From contig JAJGOT010000285.1 in assembly GCA_022457155.1 (NCBI GenBank), forward strand, positions 364,001 through 428,000: 64,000 bases of DNA. The letters are read 5' to 3'. Every line of letters starts with the position of its first letter. Within the stretch, counting starts at the first letter, position 1. The stretch comes from Cladopsammia gracilis (Eukaryota > Cnidaria > Anthozoa > Scleractinia > Dendrophylliidae). A program made the translations under genes and the position numbers. The notes beneath the pieces are model-generated. The model saw nothing but the letters and a program-made list of their open reading frames with translations. It did no database searches and was not told the origin of the DNA. Below, piece by piece: positions 1 through 11,800 of this stretch.

Positions 1-598
1 TGACTCATCTATTCAAACCAGGAGTACTTTCTGCAATTTTCCATGTGTACTCTCCCCCAAAATTTGAAAATAAATGCCCCAGGAACTAATGTTCAAGGAA
101 ATAATTTTATTATGGTATTCATAAAAAAATATTTGATACTATATACTGGTAGCAGTAATAAATAGTAAGAACTATCTTTCCTGAAAAATGAATTATCCAA
201 TTCAAGAAGAAAAGGCTTGTATAAACTGACATATACAGATTATAAAATACCAAATAGAATTATTTTGAATATGACTAGAGTTGTGATAATTTTCTTGATT
301 TGAATTTAAAAGTAGCCTAAAAATGGCACATTGAAAAGAGCCAAGAGAAGTTGAATGTCGCAGATTGTTTTGGAAGGCTGTTCCAGTCATTGACCACAGA
401 GTACCGTCTGCCTTCCTTTTGATTCTCAAAGCTATGTAAGTCTTAGTTTAATAAATATTACATAATATTGAACAATAACTAGTACCTCATTTTGTGCTAT
501 TTAAATACAATCATATTTCCTTAATATTTATTATAAATATAAGAATAAACTATTACTGCTAATAATATTACTGACTTAAGTGCTTGCCATCAAAGCAA
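1..598. other. AT-rich intergenic DNA, nothing recognised
   Basis: Only short chance reading frames and AT-rich sequence are visible. No exon, RNA gene or element with clear termini was seen. Confidence 0.5.
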
Positions 599-601
599 GT
601 A

Positions 602-1035
602 CAGTAAAAAACCCGCAAGTAAGAACCTGAAAATTAAGAACCTGTTAGCCTCAAATTTGTCATTTATACCCCATATAAACAAGAACCTATTTAGCCTAGA
701 AAATGAAAAACAGGTCTTATATTTTTCAAAAATCATCATTTAGTGATGCAGAGATGGGTAAGAATCCTGTTTGGAAAAATAGGAGCTTGCCATTGCTGTG
801 CAGATAAATCAATTAATGTAATAGGGTGTTGTTGAGGGGAGAGGGATGGGTGGGGTGACTGAAAAATAGGCTGATTACCATTTTATCTTGTAGCTGGATT
901 TTATTTGTTGTTACACAGAAATAAGAACCTACTTAAGAACCTAGATAGCCTAAAATTGAGTTAACTACCATTTAAACAAGAACCTGTTTAGGCTAACTCT
1001 AAAAAATGTAGGTTCTTACTTGCGGGTTTTTACTG
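602..1035. mobile_element. MITE with 27-bp inverted ends, TA target duplication (Tc1/mariner-type)
   Basis: The left end starts cagtaaaaaacccgcaagta and the right end is its inverse (tacttgcgggtttttactg), differing by a one-base length change in the A tract. A TA dinucleotide flanks each side (600-601 and 1036-1037). The interior is non-coding and contains several copies of the motif aagaacct. The right edge lies 22 bp beyond the stop of the DUSP23-like gene, so the element probably forms most of that gene's 3' UTR. The first AATAAA on the minus strand downstream of the stop is inside it (900-905). The superfamily is inferred from the TA duplication. Confidence 0.85.
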
Positions 1036-1059
1036 TACCGTGTTTTGCTCGCTTCTTGG

Positions 1060-2987
1060 TTAAATTGTTTGATTGGCTGGTAGTTTAAATGATGCACTAA
1101 ACCTCTGTACCACTTTTTCTTGCTCCTGCGTCTCAATAGAGCCAGGCCTCTTTCTTCTTACTATGCTGATGGCTTCCTGGGCATCACAGTTAGTTGTCTT
1201 TACAAGGTAGCAGGCCAACATTGTTCCAACACGGCCTAAACCATATCTACAATGTACTGCAACTGCCTGTAAAAGTGAAAGGAACACTTCCTGTTAGTTA
1301 GCACCAGTAATATTGGGTATTTACCCTTTAACCCTCATGGTGCCAAAAATCAAAATAATTTCAGAAAAATCCCAAATTTTGATTTGTAAAATATTGAAAA
1401 GCAAATGATACCATACAAAAGTACTGCTGAAGAGGTTTCATTTAAATGGTCACACCATAGTATTTTGTCGACAAACTCATTATTTCTACTTCAATTCACA
1501 ACAGTTTGCAATCAATTTGTTAAATATAAACTGAATAAGTCAACTGATTCATAAAAAATATTACTTGGATGTGAAAACAAGCAGTTGTATAATGAATGAG
1601 TCATGAATTGACGCAATCTTATTAGCATTTTGTAAATTCAAATCTCTCAGAGTTCGTACTCTTTTCAGATTTTGAAATTCCATGACTTTCCATGGCCTTT
1701 TCCATGACCCTTTCAAATTTTTCATGACCAAAAGTTCAACAGTTGTTTTCCAAATTTTATCAAAACGATCACTTTTTTAAGTTTTCATCTTAGCTTATTA
1801 TTCCCACAACGTATGCTGCTTTAGTGATTTTGTACCATGAACATAATTTTCCATGACTTTCCATGACCCACACTTAAATTCCATGACTTTCCGGGCCTGG
1901 AAATTAAATTATACAATTCCATGTCTTTCCAGGTTTTTCCATGACCGTACGAACCCTGTCTCTATAACTTACTAACACAACATTAAAAAGCAAGAAATAC
2001 ATTATCAGTTATTCTGAAAAATTAATATGTATTTAAGTGTTATGGGCACTTTAAGGGTTTGAACCTTGGAGTGGAGCCTCTCCCTTTAGAGGTATGTCCC
2101 GCTGTGAAGGATATGATTTTCAAACAGTTTAGTCTGGGTTAGGGTATATAAATTACAGAGTTTAGGTCTACAATAGGCTATCATTTACTGGGAAGCTTAA
2201 CAGTGGTATCAAGAAATAAGCCCACTCAAAAGTGAAACAGCCTTTCATAAATGGAAATACAAAGCATCACGGCAACTTTGTTGAAAGATGGAGTATGGGA
2301 GAGGATAGGGAATCGGTGTCTAGTCTGGAATAGGGTAGTCTGTGTACCAGTAACTGTTGTTTCCTTTTCATGTTTGTGGGAGGCACGTGAAGGCATGGAT
2401 GATGGTGAAGAGGAGCAAAACAAAAAGGAAAAGGGTAACAAAATGCAGCCAAACATGGTCTGGTATAGGGTATGGGTTTAGAGTCCCAGCGGAACACCCC
2501 CACCCAAAAATGTACCCCCCTTGGGAGCCTCCCCTTATACAGTGTATTGGTACCCCCTGCGGATTGAATGGAATTTGACCCTAAGCTGGCTCTCAAATTT
2601 GGCCATTTTTACTCATTCTAAAGCGCTTTTTCCAGCAGTGTCGATATACTTTTTTTCTATCAGGCCGATAACCCTCACTTAACTTACTCTTAAAAAAAAA
2701 TGCAGGAATCTTTACTTTAATAAGCTTACTTCTCTTTTTCGATGAGCCAGCTCGGTCACACTTAGGAATTCATTGACTTGTTCAATCGTAGGTGGAGTCA
2801 TGTCTTCTATAGGAATATGAACGTTAGTTAACTTCATTCCATACAAACGCGGAGGGACCTCTGTTAATGAAATCAGATGCCTTATCCCAATACTGCATAA
2901 GAACTCTACATCTTCACGCGACGACGGAAGGCCGAGAGCGGCTATCCTGTCTTGTATAAACCACGAAAAGTTTGTAGGTGGAGGCAT
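1060..2987 (-). CDS. DUSP23: Dual-specificity protein phosphatase 23-like (VHZ family), two exons
   Basis: A small atypical dual-specificity phosphatase of 154 aa (human DUSP23 has 150). Coding exons are 2730-2987 (ATG at 2985-2987) and 1060-1266 (stop TAA at 1060-1062), joined in phase 0 by GAA|GTAAGC and TTTTACAG|GCA. The start gives PPPTNFSWFIQDRIAALGLP, which matches the family N-terminus; the open frame upstream does not. The catalytic loop is HCRYGLGR, a CX5R motif, followed by the family's RPGSIET and EQEKVV segments. An Asp in IPIEDMTPP is the likely general acid. One oddity is that the residue after the catalytic Arg is Val, where Ser or Thr is usual. The 1463-bp intron holds two dispersed repeats. 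Family assignment is firm; the physiological substrate is unknown. Confidence 0.93.
1325..1500. repeat. Dispersed repeat family R1, copy 1 (in DUSP23 intron)
   Basis: This copy shares the core atttgtaaaatattgaaaa, followed by aaagtactgctgaagaggtttcattt and tggtcacaccata, with copies near 32280-32430 and 33000-33110. Edges are uncertain. Confidence 0.7.
1648..1958. mobile_element. MITE with inverted ends and internal ccatgactttcc motifs (hAT-like)
   Basis: The left end cagagttcgtac and the right end gtacgaaccctg are near-perfect inverted repeats (one mismatch in 12). The interior repeats the motif ccatgactttcc on the same strand several times. A 5-bp direct repeat tctct lies on each side, shorter than the 8 bp expected for hAT, so the superfamily is tentative. 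Confidence 0.65.
2046..2590. repeat. Dispersed repeat family R2, copy 1
   Basis: Lies mostly in the DUSP23 intron. It shares ordered blocks with 37.66-38.47 kb: cagtttagtctggg, then tatcattt.ctgggaa, then tagtctggaataggg, then acatggtctggtatagggta, then gggtttagag. The open frames across it on both strands are by-products of low-complexity sequence. Confidence 0.7.
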
Positions 2988-3609
2988 CGAGCAAAATAAC
3001 GATGATGGCAGTTTTACTCGTGGGAATCTTGGCTTGCTGGTAGTGTTTTTGCAAGATATAGATGTAAATGTAGAAACAAAGCACAATGGGGCACCGGTAC
3101 CTTGCCGGCGAAAAAAATGAGAAAACATTGTGATTATGGTGTCGTATCGCAATATTGTCCCCAGGATCTTCACGGTATTCAAAGTGAAACCGAGAACCCT
3201 GGGGACGAGGTTCCACCGCGGTCAAACGTCCGGCCGAGGCCTGCGAGGCGTTTTTCGTTATATTTAGTGGGATTTTATTTATCATTAAATTGAAATATGG
3301 GCAAGGATGTATACAAAAAATTAGTGGACGTAACTATCTTTTCATTTTTCTCAAAATAATGAGCTTCTTTCCGTTGAAAATTAACCAAACCTCTTTGCGC
3401 CTGATAAAAATTATGTTTGCCCAGGTTTATCCAATCTTTCGTCAGGCACGGCCTGACTTCTTCACGGAATATAAGTATCCTTTGGCCCTTGCAAACATTT
3501 CCAAAGTTTTCCCTATCCTTTTCTATACTTCAACTCGTGAAATCCCTATCCTTTTTTAGTATAAATGTACTAGCGTTCTATCACGAATGCTGTTCTCTTC
3601 TTGGCTACG

Positions 3610-3645
3610 CTACTCACTATCTATTCTGTTGTAGATAGTGAGTAG
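3610..3645. repeat. Perfect 13-bp-arm hairpin
   Basis: Arms ctactcactatct (3610-3622) and agatagtgagtag (3633-3645) are perfectly complementary around a 10-base loop. Function unknown; possibly a transposon remnant. Confidence 0.7.
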
Positions 3646-3890
3646 CCTAATGGCGGCCGCTTCTTCGCGTTTTCGAAGTATCTGCATGTGAAGAGTATTT
3701 GTCGGTTAAGTTTTGAACATCCAGTAGATTTTACTACACCAATTATGAGGAGCCTTTTGACACAGAATTAGATTATTCGCTCTTGAGTTCTATCTCGTGA
3801 TAGTTACATGTAATTCGAGCTTCGCCCTCATCAACTATCACGCGATGTAAATCTCGAGCTCATAATCTACGAATTGTTAAATATACCTCC

Positions 3891-3916
3891 ACCCATAAAG
3901 GTATCTCTTTATGGGT
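3891..3916. repeat. Perfect 10-bp-arm hairpin
   Basis: Arms acccataaag and ctttatgggt are separated by gtatct. Function unknown. Confidence 0.65.
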
Positions 3917-4440
3917 CAAACAGTCAGGATTGAAGTAAATGCTTAAATTCAGTCTTTTAAGACAAAATAGTATTTACAGAAACAAAAGAATTTTATTGAC
4001 TGTATTTGTATTTTATTTATACTGTATTGACTAGTAACTTTTTTTTTAATTTATGCAGCCCATTATCCTCTTAGTTTTCGAAATAGCATAGCCTGCATAC
4101 GAAATTTTGAGGACGCGCGCATGAGGGGGAAATGCGATCCCTCTCGCGCGCGCACCTGTTTGCGCGCGTGATGAGTACCAAAAGCGGGAGGAGAGAAATG
4201 AGAGTCACGTGCGGCCCCTGGATTCCTCGGGTTGGCTTTGGAGACAAGAACTTGACCTTCAGGAAATTCTATTCATTTTTTAAATTTTTACTTCTGATCT
4301 TACGAAAAATTCTTCGAAAGTGCAAACATTTTTTAGCTGAAATCTACGATATTTCAAGCGTAGACGGGTGCAATATTTCCTTTTAATTTTTATTTATTTC
4401 CCCCTGATACAATCAGAAAAGAAGTTACGAAACCGGATAG

Positions 4441-4558
4441 TAAAGTCGCACACGAGCCAGATGGCCCACACGGCCGGAGCTTAACCCGGTTTCTGTAGCA
4501 TGAAGCGACTAGGAATATTGCTACTCCCCCCAGGATGGAATGCTAGTCCATCGCAGGG
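4441..4558. mobile_element. Short SINE-like insertion with 14-bp target duplication
   Basis: The 14-mer acgaaaccggatag flanks the segment exactly (4427-4440 and 4559-4572), the hallmark of target-primed retrotransposition. The 118-bp body includes aggatggaatgctagtccat followed by cgcaggg, a block I associate with dispersed coral repeats (recalled, not searched). No poly-A tail is evident and the body is short, so this is probably a truncated copy. Confidence 0.75.
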
Positions 4559-5683
4559 ACGAAACCGGATAGGCATGAATTAATTTTCACACACAGCTTT
4601 TTCACTTTTATTTGTCGTTTTCATAAAAAAACGTCTTTAAAATACAGTAATTAGGAAACACTCCCACTAAATGTACACTTTTTACATATTTACATAATAA
4701 TATCTCTTACCATATTATTTATTCATAGACGATTCGCTTTATACATACCCCGCGACAAGAGCCTCTTTCGATCCAGATATACAAGTAGCAAATATTCTAG
4801 ATACATTTCAGTATAGTAAAGCTAACTCTTTTTTTACTCTCACCCCTTTGTATTTAATAACTTATATGTATTACTCAAATAATTTTTTTTGATCCTTTTG
4901 AGTATTTAATTTTAAATCGCTGGAAACTTCTATGATAAATTTTAATAAATATTCACCACTCCCTGCTAATTTTGCGCTCTGAAATTAACATGAAACAAAC
5001 ATCTTTCAGAAAATAAAACGGTTTTTTATGGCGTGTTTGTAACCCTTGTATTACTTTAACGAGTTTCCAGATGTCAAAATCTTATAGCCTTTTCTTTTTA
5101 ATAACCCTGAAAACTCCGAGAAAACTGCTGATGCTTTGGTTTTGTATAAATCGCAGCTGCTGCAAAATTTATACAGCAACTGAAAAATTCTGCTCTCGAT
5201 CCGCGCCGACTAAAATAAAATTAGACTTAAATAGCATCCGTCAATCGAATTAACAGCAGAATTCTCGTTGTTTCGCGTAGTTTTCGTACCTGTACACCAA
5301 TTTGTGAAATGGAAAATTGCGAAAGCTTTAAGATCCGCATTCGAGCGTGAAGAACGTGCGATCCAAAAGTTGCTTGTGCAAACGAGAAAAAAAATGATTC
5401 ATAACTGGCCTACGAGGGCGCCTACAAAATCACTCTTGCTTGATTCCCCAGATTTCAATAGCAACAAAATCGTATCGCACGATTTTATTTGCTAAATGAA
5501 GTTAACAACAAACAGGTACACGTAATAACAATTCATTTCTCTTCCGCTCGATGATAATATTTCCCATGTGATGGTTAAATACGCACTGTCCTTGAACGAC
5601 AAACTTTGTTCTTCAATCGTAACTTGACCCACCGGCCGCAAAGTGCATTTTTACTTCAGATCAGCAAAACAGAAGGACACCAT

Positions 5684-6103
5684 TCAAATGTCGTGTAACA
5701 TACATGTAGGCGCAGATCGTCGGTGATAAATCTTCTTCAGAGAGTTCGCCGCTGTAGAAATCTGGTTCAAAAGCGAGTTCATTTCCGTCACTAAATCTTC
5801 AGCCTCTTTCTCGCGAGACGTGAGTTGATTTATAAACACTGTGGGATCATATTTATTATCATATCTGTGTAGTTCGCTTTCAGACTTTATCAATCGCGAC
5901 TGTAACAGTTCGCATTCGCAAGGTCCCGGTGACTCCTGTTCTAGAGAGTTCATTTTCCTTCGAGGTCGTGGAGCACATTCGCACAGACAACAGGAGTCTG
6001 TTCTACCAGGAACGCAGGGGCTCTGTAAAACTTGCTTCGTTTCTTCAACCGCAGCAATAAATTCATCCAAAACATTGAAAATATCTTTGGTTGGCGAGTC
6101 CAT
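5684..6103 (-). CDS. Hypothetical 139-aa protein, Cys-rich N-terminal half and predicted coiled coil
   Basis: Not recognised. It is a single open frame from an ATG in a good context (gaacATGG). Residues 30-64 hold seven cysteines, including CCLCEC at 38-43 and CEC at 62-64, which could bind metal. A basic stretch PRPRRK follows the first cluster. Residues ~95-125 have heptad-like hydrophobic spacing suggesting a coiled coil. No signal peptide or membrane segment is seen. A minus-strand AATAAA lies at 5484-5489, about 200 bp past the stop. Support rests on length, composition and these flanking signals, so a chance ORF or one exon of a larger gene is possible. Confidence 0.5.
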   Translation of the reverse strand: MDSPTKDIFNVLDEFIAAVEETKQVLQSPCVPGRTDSCCLCECAPRPRRKMNSLEQESPGPCECELLQSRLIKSESELHRYDNKYDPTVFINQLTSREKEAEDLVTEMNSLLNQISTAANSLKKIYHRRSAPTCMLHDI

Positions 6104-6930
6104 GTTCGCGTAACAATAACTAGTTGTGATGGTAATGCAATTCTCTGTATATAATATTCCAAATGCACATCCGCAGGCAGGTACGTGATCACTGTCATTC
6201 GTGAAAGGCGCTGTCCCCTATTGTTTACGCATTTTTGTTTTGTTTGAAACGCGATGGTGTGATGACATGCGCTCATAGGCCGTGACCCTAAGGATTACAT
6301 AATCAACTATCAGCCAATAGGAAGCAACAATTATAATATTGTAATTTTGCAATTGCGTCGAGACTGGCGCGCGAAGGTGACATGTGAGATATGAGATATT
6401 AAACTTGTGCAACAAAATCAATGGTAAAAAAGAGTTTACTTAATTATTTAATTCTTTGCTGGTAAACTCTACAAGTAGAATATTTTTCTAGGAGACAACA
6501 TAGCAAGGAGGGAGTCTTGTTTTGTCAACAAGAAAAACAGCTGGCGACAATTTCTAAATTGGGGACTATCATGTAACGCCTGAATGCCGCAAAGACGTCA
6601 AAACCGAACCAGACGTGCTGTTGTCGAAGACCGAATGTCTTCAGTCATGTTTTACCATACTGAGTAATCTGTTTATATTTAATTTAAAAAAAAAATAATC
6701 GCAATTACAATTATTTCATTTTAAGAATTTTCTCGAATAAAATCAGGGAAAAGTACTTATGTCGAAATCTGACTGCGATCGGTTCAAAATTTGTGATATT
6801 TGTTTTTGCGTTCGTACTTATCGTTACGTTGAATATTGCACGATAAACTTTAATTCTAAACGTGGCAGTGAATTCTGGAAAATTCTTCAACATCCGTGAA
6901 TTAGTTTCCTGTTAAAAAGATGAAAAAGTA

Positions 6931-7154
6931 GAGGGTCGTGAAGGGGTAAAATGGGAGCTGGGATTTGCCTTTTTTAGAGGCTGGGAAATGGGATTTTGTG
7001 CACTGGGACTGGGATTCATGAAACAAAAACAATAGAAAAATGGGAATGGGATTTCAATTTGAGCAACACAGGCTGAGATTGTGGGATTTGAGCTGGGATT
7101 TGAAAAAAACAATTTGCTGGGAAATGGGATTAGGACCCCCCCTTCACGACCCTC
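6931..7154. mobile_element. G-rich MITE, 224 bp, 6-bp target duplication
   Basis: The inverted ends are gagggtcgtgaagggg and ccccttcacgaccctc. The direct repeat aaagta flanks both sides (6925-6930 and 7155-7160). The interior is a string of tgggatt, ctggga and aatggga motifs on the plus strand. Superfamily not assigned. Confidence 0.8.
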
Positions 7155-8678
7155 AAAGTAGGGTTTAAAGTTTAAGTAGGGTCACGTTGATTTTGTTCAA
7201 TTGCTTAATTCCTTTCACGATTTTAAAAAAAGGGATTATGAGCTTCTGAGAAAAAGCAATACCCAAGTTCAAACGCAAAGTTGAAACAAATTCACACAAA
7301 GTTCAGCGCTCGGCCTTAAAATATTAAAATACGTTTAATTTCAATGGTCTCAAAGGGCGAGGGGAGGGGGTGCTTCATACAGTGGCCTACAGGGGGAGAC
7401 TTGAAGAGGTAGAGGCTTCACCCGAAAGAGCCTTACAGTTAGTTCACCATTGGCCTGTTTCCAGGCGTTCAGATAGCTGAGAAAGTGGGGAGCGAGGCGA
7501 AGGAAAATTTGCGAGCGGAGAAAAAAAGCGAGCTCCGTCATGTACATGAAAGGGTATCCGGCATATCGCTAAAAGTTGGTTTGTTAAAGGGTTGAGTTGT
7601 TGAACCGCCCGGCGGAGCCTTCCCGTATGAAATTTATTGAGTCCCCCCACCCCCCAACACCACCTTGGCTTCAGACAGCACATGCACAATCCACCCTGTA
7701 CAATAAACAGCACCACAGAAATTCACTCCTCGACAGCTCTATTCGTTAACCCGACTTGACAATAGCTTAAATCTTTTAAATTTTAAACACCACACTACAT
7801 CACCTTCAATCTCTTTCCCACGGTATAGTAGGTCATTGGGAACCAGGTCGCTTGACCCAATCAGTTTGACTCTCACTTAAAAATTAGTGTTTTGTAATTG
7901 AGACCAAGTGCATATCGAATACCTTTAAAACTTGTCATTTATTCTGATCACAACCACGCTCGTAAGGGATTTCTACTCATATATGAATGATATGAAGGCT
8001 ATGAATGTATGAACAATCAAACAATCACTGGTTCCACCTTTCAGTATACACGTATATTCTAATTTTATTCACTATATCGACCCCATTATTTGAAGTTTAT
8101 TTTATTCATACGCGTGAGATCTGCCGCAAAATATTACAAATAACTTAGCGCAGGTGGACTAAAGATAATACTGAATTGCAGTTTCTTTGCTTTTCATAAA
8201 AGACAGAAAAAATGGAGAAGAAAATAGTGTCCAGCAAATTCACAGATTGCGTGTTTTACGGTTGAACGGTTACACCTTTTTCAAGTACGCATAAGAGGTT
8301 TCTCTTTCGTCTTTTGTTGCGCGATGCGATAACTGATAACAACACAACATCCCCAAAACATCTAGATAAAATCTCTCTTTGATATTACGAAACATATCGA
8401 TCGGCTGAAAATAGTTGAAAGGAAAAAACAATTTTGTTTTAAAGGAACTATTTTTTATATTATACGTTTTGTGAAAGACTGGTGGCTTCGAGGAAGGTTC
8501 CTGTCATGACTCTTGTACAGTTTATTTTCTTCAACCTCTCTTATATTGACAGAAAAGAATAACGCCCATGTATTAAATGCACTTCGTCTTTAATAACGTT
8601 GTCATAAGACAAATTGGTTTCAGAACGGTAAAACCCCAGTTGCGTTGGAGATCAACTAGCGACATAACAGCGCTTATG

Positions 8679-8812
8679 TTCAGTGAAAACGGACTCGATC
8701 AGCATAAGCACACAAAACGCAAGAATAAGCAAAAGAATCGATATTATACTTATGTCAATGTTCGTTTTCACTTGACCTAAATCTGCTTATGCTTTCGCTT
8801 TTTTCACTAGCT
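8679..8812. repeat. Degenerate palindromic element (MITE-like)
   Basis: The left part agtgaaaacg...cagcataag is inversely related to the right part cttatgctttcgctttttt + cact. Mismatches and gaps suggest an old copy. Confidence 0.5.
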
Positions 8813-11800
8813 AACACCAAGCTTAAATAATTAACTTTCTAATACGACCGCAGCCATAAGCGATTTTCGTGCACGGTTATATAGTAGAGAGCACGTTCCA
8901 CAGATCAAGACAATTTCTCTGGTTGTCTGAGCCTTGAATGTTTTGATATGCAGATAAAATTGTGATAAATTTTGGGCGGAAGGTCTTAATTGCTGAGGCG
9001 GAAACACACACAGCGATGTCCACGTGGGTTTCAAAATATATTCAGGCGAGTTCTAAAAATAAACCATAATAGAAATCTTGTCACGACTCAAGAGCTGATT
9101 TTTTTTTTAAATGAGTATTTTATTATATATCATGTAATCATAGAGGTTTTACTAGGTAGGTGAGTTGTAACATAGGACACATAGCCCCCTTAAAAAGAAG
9201 ATCAAAGAACGGAAGACACGGAAGTATTGGGAATTTTCCCTCTGTTCTGCAGCGAGCGTTCGACACCTGCCCACGCGAGTAAAGGTGACGTGCGTGTAGT
9301 CAGATGTTGCTAGGGAACCCTGCTAAATCCTCCCCTTTTGCGTATAAAATAGTTGAACGCGCGAAGCCTCAACGTAGGATTCAAAGAACAGGTGCTAGGT
9401 GGATAAACATTAACGCAACAAATCAATTGCTCATACTTCTTTGTATGGACACATCCATTAATAAAAAACAAACATTAGGACAAATGATGTTATTTGCTAA
9501 GATTATCTCAGATTTTTAATCGAGTCCGCTTTTAATATCTCAGTAATGCATGCACAACACTACGTATTTTGTAATAAAAACAGGAAAAACGTTGCCTTTG
9601 TTTAAAGCCGAACCGCAAGACAAAAATTCTTCTTTTCCTTTGGAGCCAACTGCGCTTAATTATTTCAACAGAAGGGAATAATAAAAAAAAGTGAACACGA
9701 TAATATTGCCAAATATTTCGCTTTGCAAAACAAAGCTTCTTCGGGGGCTGAAACTTACAACTGTAAGATAAAAAATACAAAACAATGGCCGTATGATTGG
9801 TCACTGAGAATATGGTGGGTGACAAACTGAACTCAGTGGCAAGTGATAAGAATGGCTAATGACGTGCTTTCCGTACAGAATCTCTCGAAATCTCTGTTAT
9901 TACGTACAAGTTCCAGCGGCATAAGTTGAATATCCTAAGTCAGCTAAGATTGTGCGATGTTCTCCCCCTCCCCTTCCCAGAGGGAACGCAGTTTCGTTCA
10001 AGGTTTCACGCGCGTTCAGTGTCTCCGCGCGTGACACGAGATTAGCACGTAGCAGAATGGGCGCTAGCTGAATAGGGAATGAGTCTCTGCTTTGTTCTAT
10101 TTTGAAAACTAGAGCAAAGTATTCAATTTGATAAACACAAATTAAATGTTTTTGAGCATAATTATTCAAACCAAGCAATAACAAATGCCGGTTTTTGAAT
10201 AAGCCGTTTCTTTCAATATCCGTTTCTTTTTTTATAATTTGCATTTTACTGGCCTTTCGACTTTGCAATCTTAATGTTATTTACGACCGAATCAATTGTT
10301 ACCCCAATTATCTGGGGAAAAGACTTCTAACAAACAAAACAACATAAAAGCTATCGTCCAATAACGGCTAACCATATCATAACGAAGGACTTTTCAAACG
10401 TAAAGACGTAAAGGTTTAGTTATCACACTCGCTTGGAACCTGTAACTTGATGTGATACACAGGGAATTTTAAACAAACTGGAACAGGTAAGCAGAAAAGT
10501 GATTGTTTAATTTTCGAAATGATCACTGAAAATTAGCTTTTCTCTGCGATTCAGCGGTCCTGAATGACTGTACAAATAATTAGCTGATTTGTCACTCAAT
10601 GACTTCAAAATTCAGGCGACCAAACCTTCGTTGGTTGGTTGTAAATAATTAAGCGTTTGCGTTCTAACAAAGAAAAATGATTTACGTCATTTACGATTGA
10701 TTTATTAAATAAGGTCCTGACTGAAAGAGAGCCGTAAGTTGTTTCATTTGAATGGCTGTCCAGAGTGTAACGTCCTTACTCAGACAAATAAGTCATTTAT
10801 TCTCTTTACCAAAACACACGCCTACATTACGAGATTGTAACAGTAATCGCGAGTTAACTCAGAGCATAATTTTATGACCTCACACTGCGAATGAGAAAAA
10901 ACTTTTGAAATCGGCGAACTAAGGCAAATCGGCAAAATAAGCGAGTCTATTAACTGAAACTGAGTGAATCAACTGAGCTAAACAATTCGAACAGTGATTT
11001 GACGAAACGTGCATTTAGAAATTGAGGACAAATTGTTCCTCCGAGAAACTCGTGCATTAAGAATGCCTTGTTTTCGTTTTACAAGCATGTAAACACTTAG
11101 TTGGGGTTTGTCTTTATACATTTAATTTCTTTCGAAATGTGTAGCAGTCACGGCTTCACTTCGCAATTTCACAGCGGTCTAAATCCGATTAACTCTTTTC
11201 AGAATGCTGGAGAAAATTAGAAGGAATTCGATTCGTCTGTTGCTGAAACAAAGCAAAACGAAGCATTAATCTTTTAAAGCACATACAAAACCTTTACTGT
11301 TATAAACTTGCGGGATATAATCTGCATGCAGCGAAAAGAACCAAACAACATGTTTCAGATCTTTAGGACTTGGAAATCTTTTTCAGCATATTTTCATGCA
11401 GGACTTTAGCACTTCCACCCTGAATCGTTAAAACGTTGTCGATAAGGTCTAGTTTTGAATTCTGTTTCAAAATGTATGACCGTTTTCACGCCGATTACAG
11501 AAAGACGAAAATATGCATGGAATGAGCGATGTAATAACCGGTATTGTTTGGTGCTTTGTTTCAAATGGGGTTTGGCTTACAATAAGCGATTCACTATTGT
11601 ACGCTTATTCAGTATTATTTTTGTTCATTGGCTAGTCTAAACATGCAATTCTTTATCATCAGTGAATTTAATCAAACGAGTGAATTTTTGGAACAACTAC
11701 AACTTGAAAAAAGCAACAAATCGTCGTATGAACTTAAAGCTGGAAGCTACCCTATGAGTAAATCAATTGAAGGTACGAACCAATTTGTGTAATTCGCCGG

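Larger units (their letters stand above)
2988..5683. other. Intergenic: repeats and small hairpins, no gene seen
   Basis: Contains two small perfect hairpins, a SINE-like insertion (listed separately), CG-rich sequence at 4110-4180 (several cgcgcg), and otherwise AT-rich DNA. A degenerate inverted repeat spans about 3765-3870. It should also hold the 5' UTR and promoter of the DUSP23-like gene and the 3' end of the minus-strand ORF at 5684. Confidence 0.5.

Noticed and set aside
2226..2596. Overlapping frames on both strands as a small gene
   Set aside because: They lie in the R2 dispersed repeat, which also occurs at 37.7-38.5 kb; no domain or splice signals.
7350..7716. Minus-strand frames of 65-90 codons as genes
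   Set aside because: Low-complexity, repeat-like sequence with no recognised domain; no conserved start or poly(A) arrangement.
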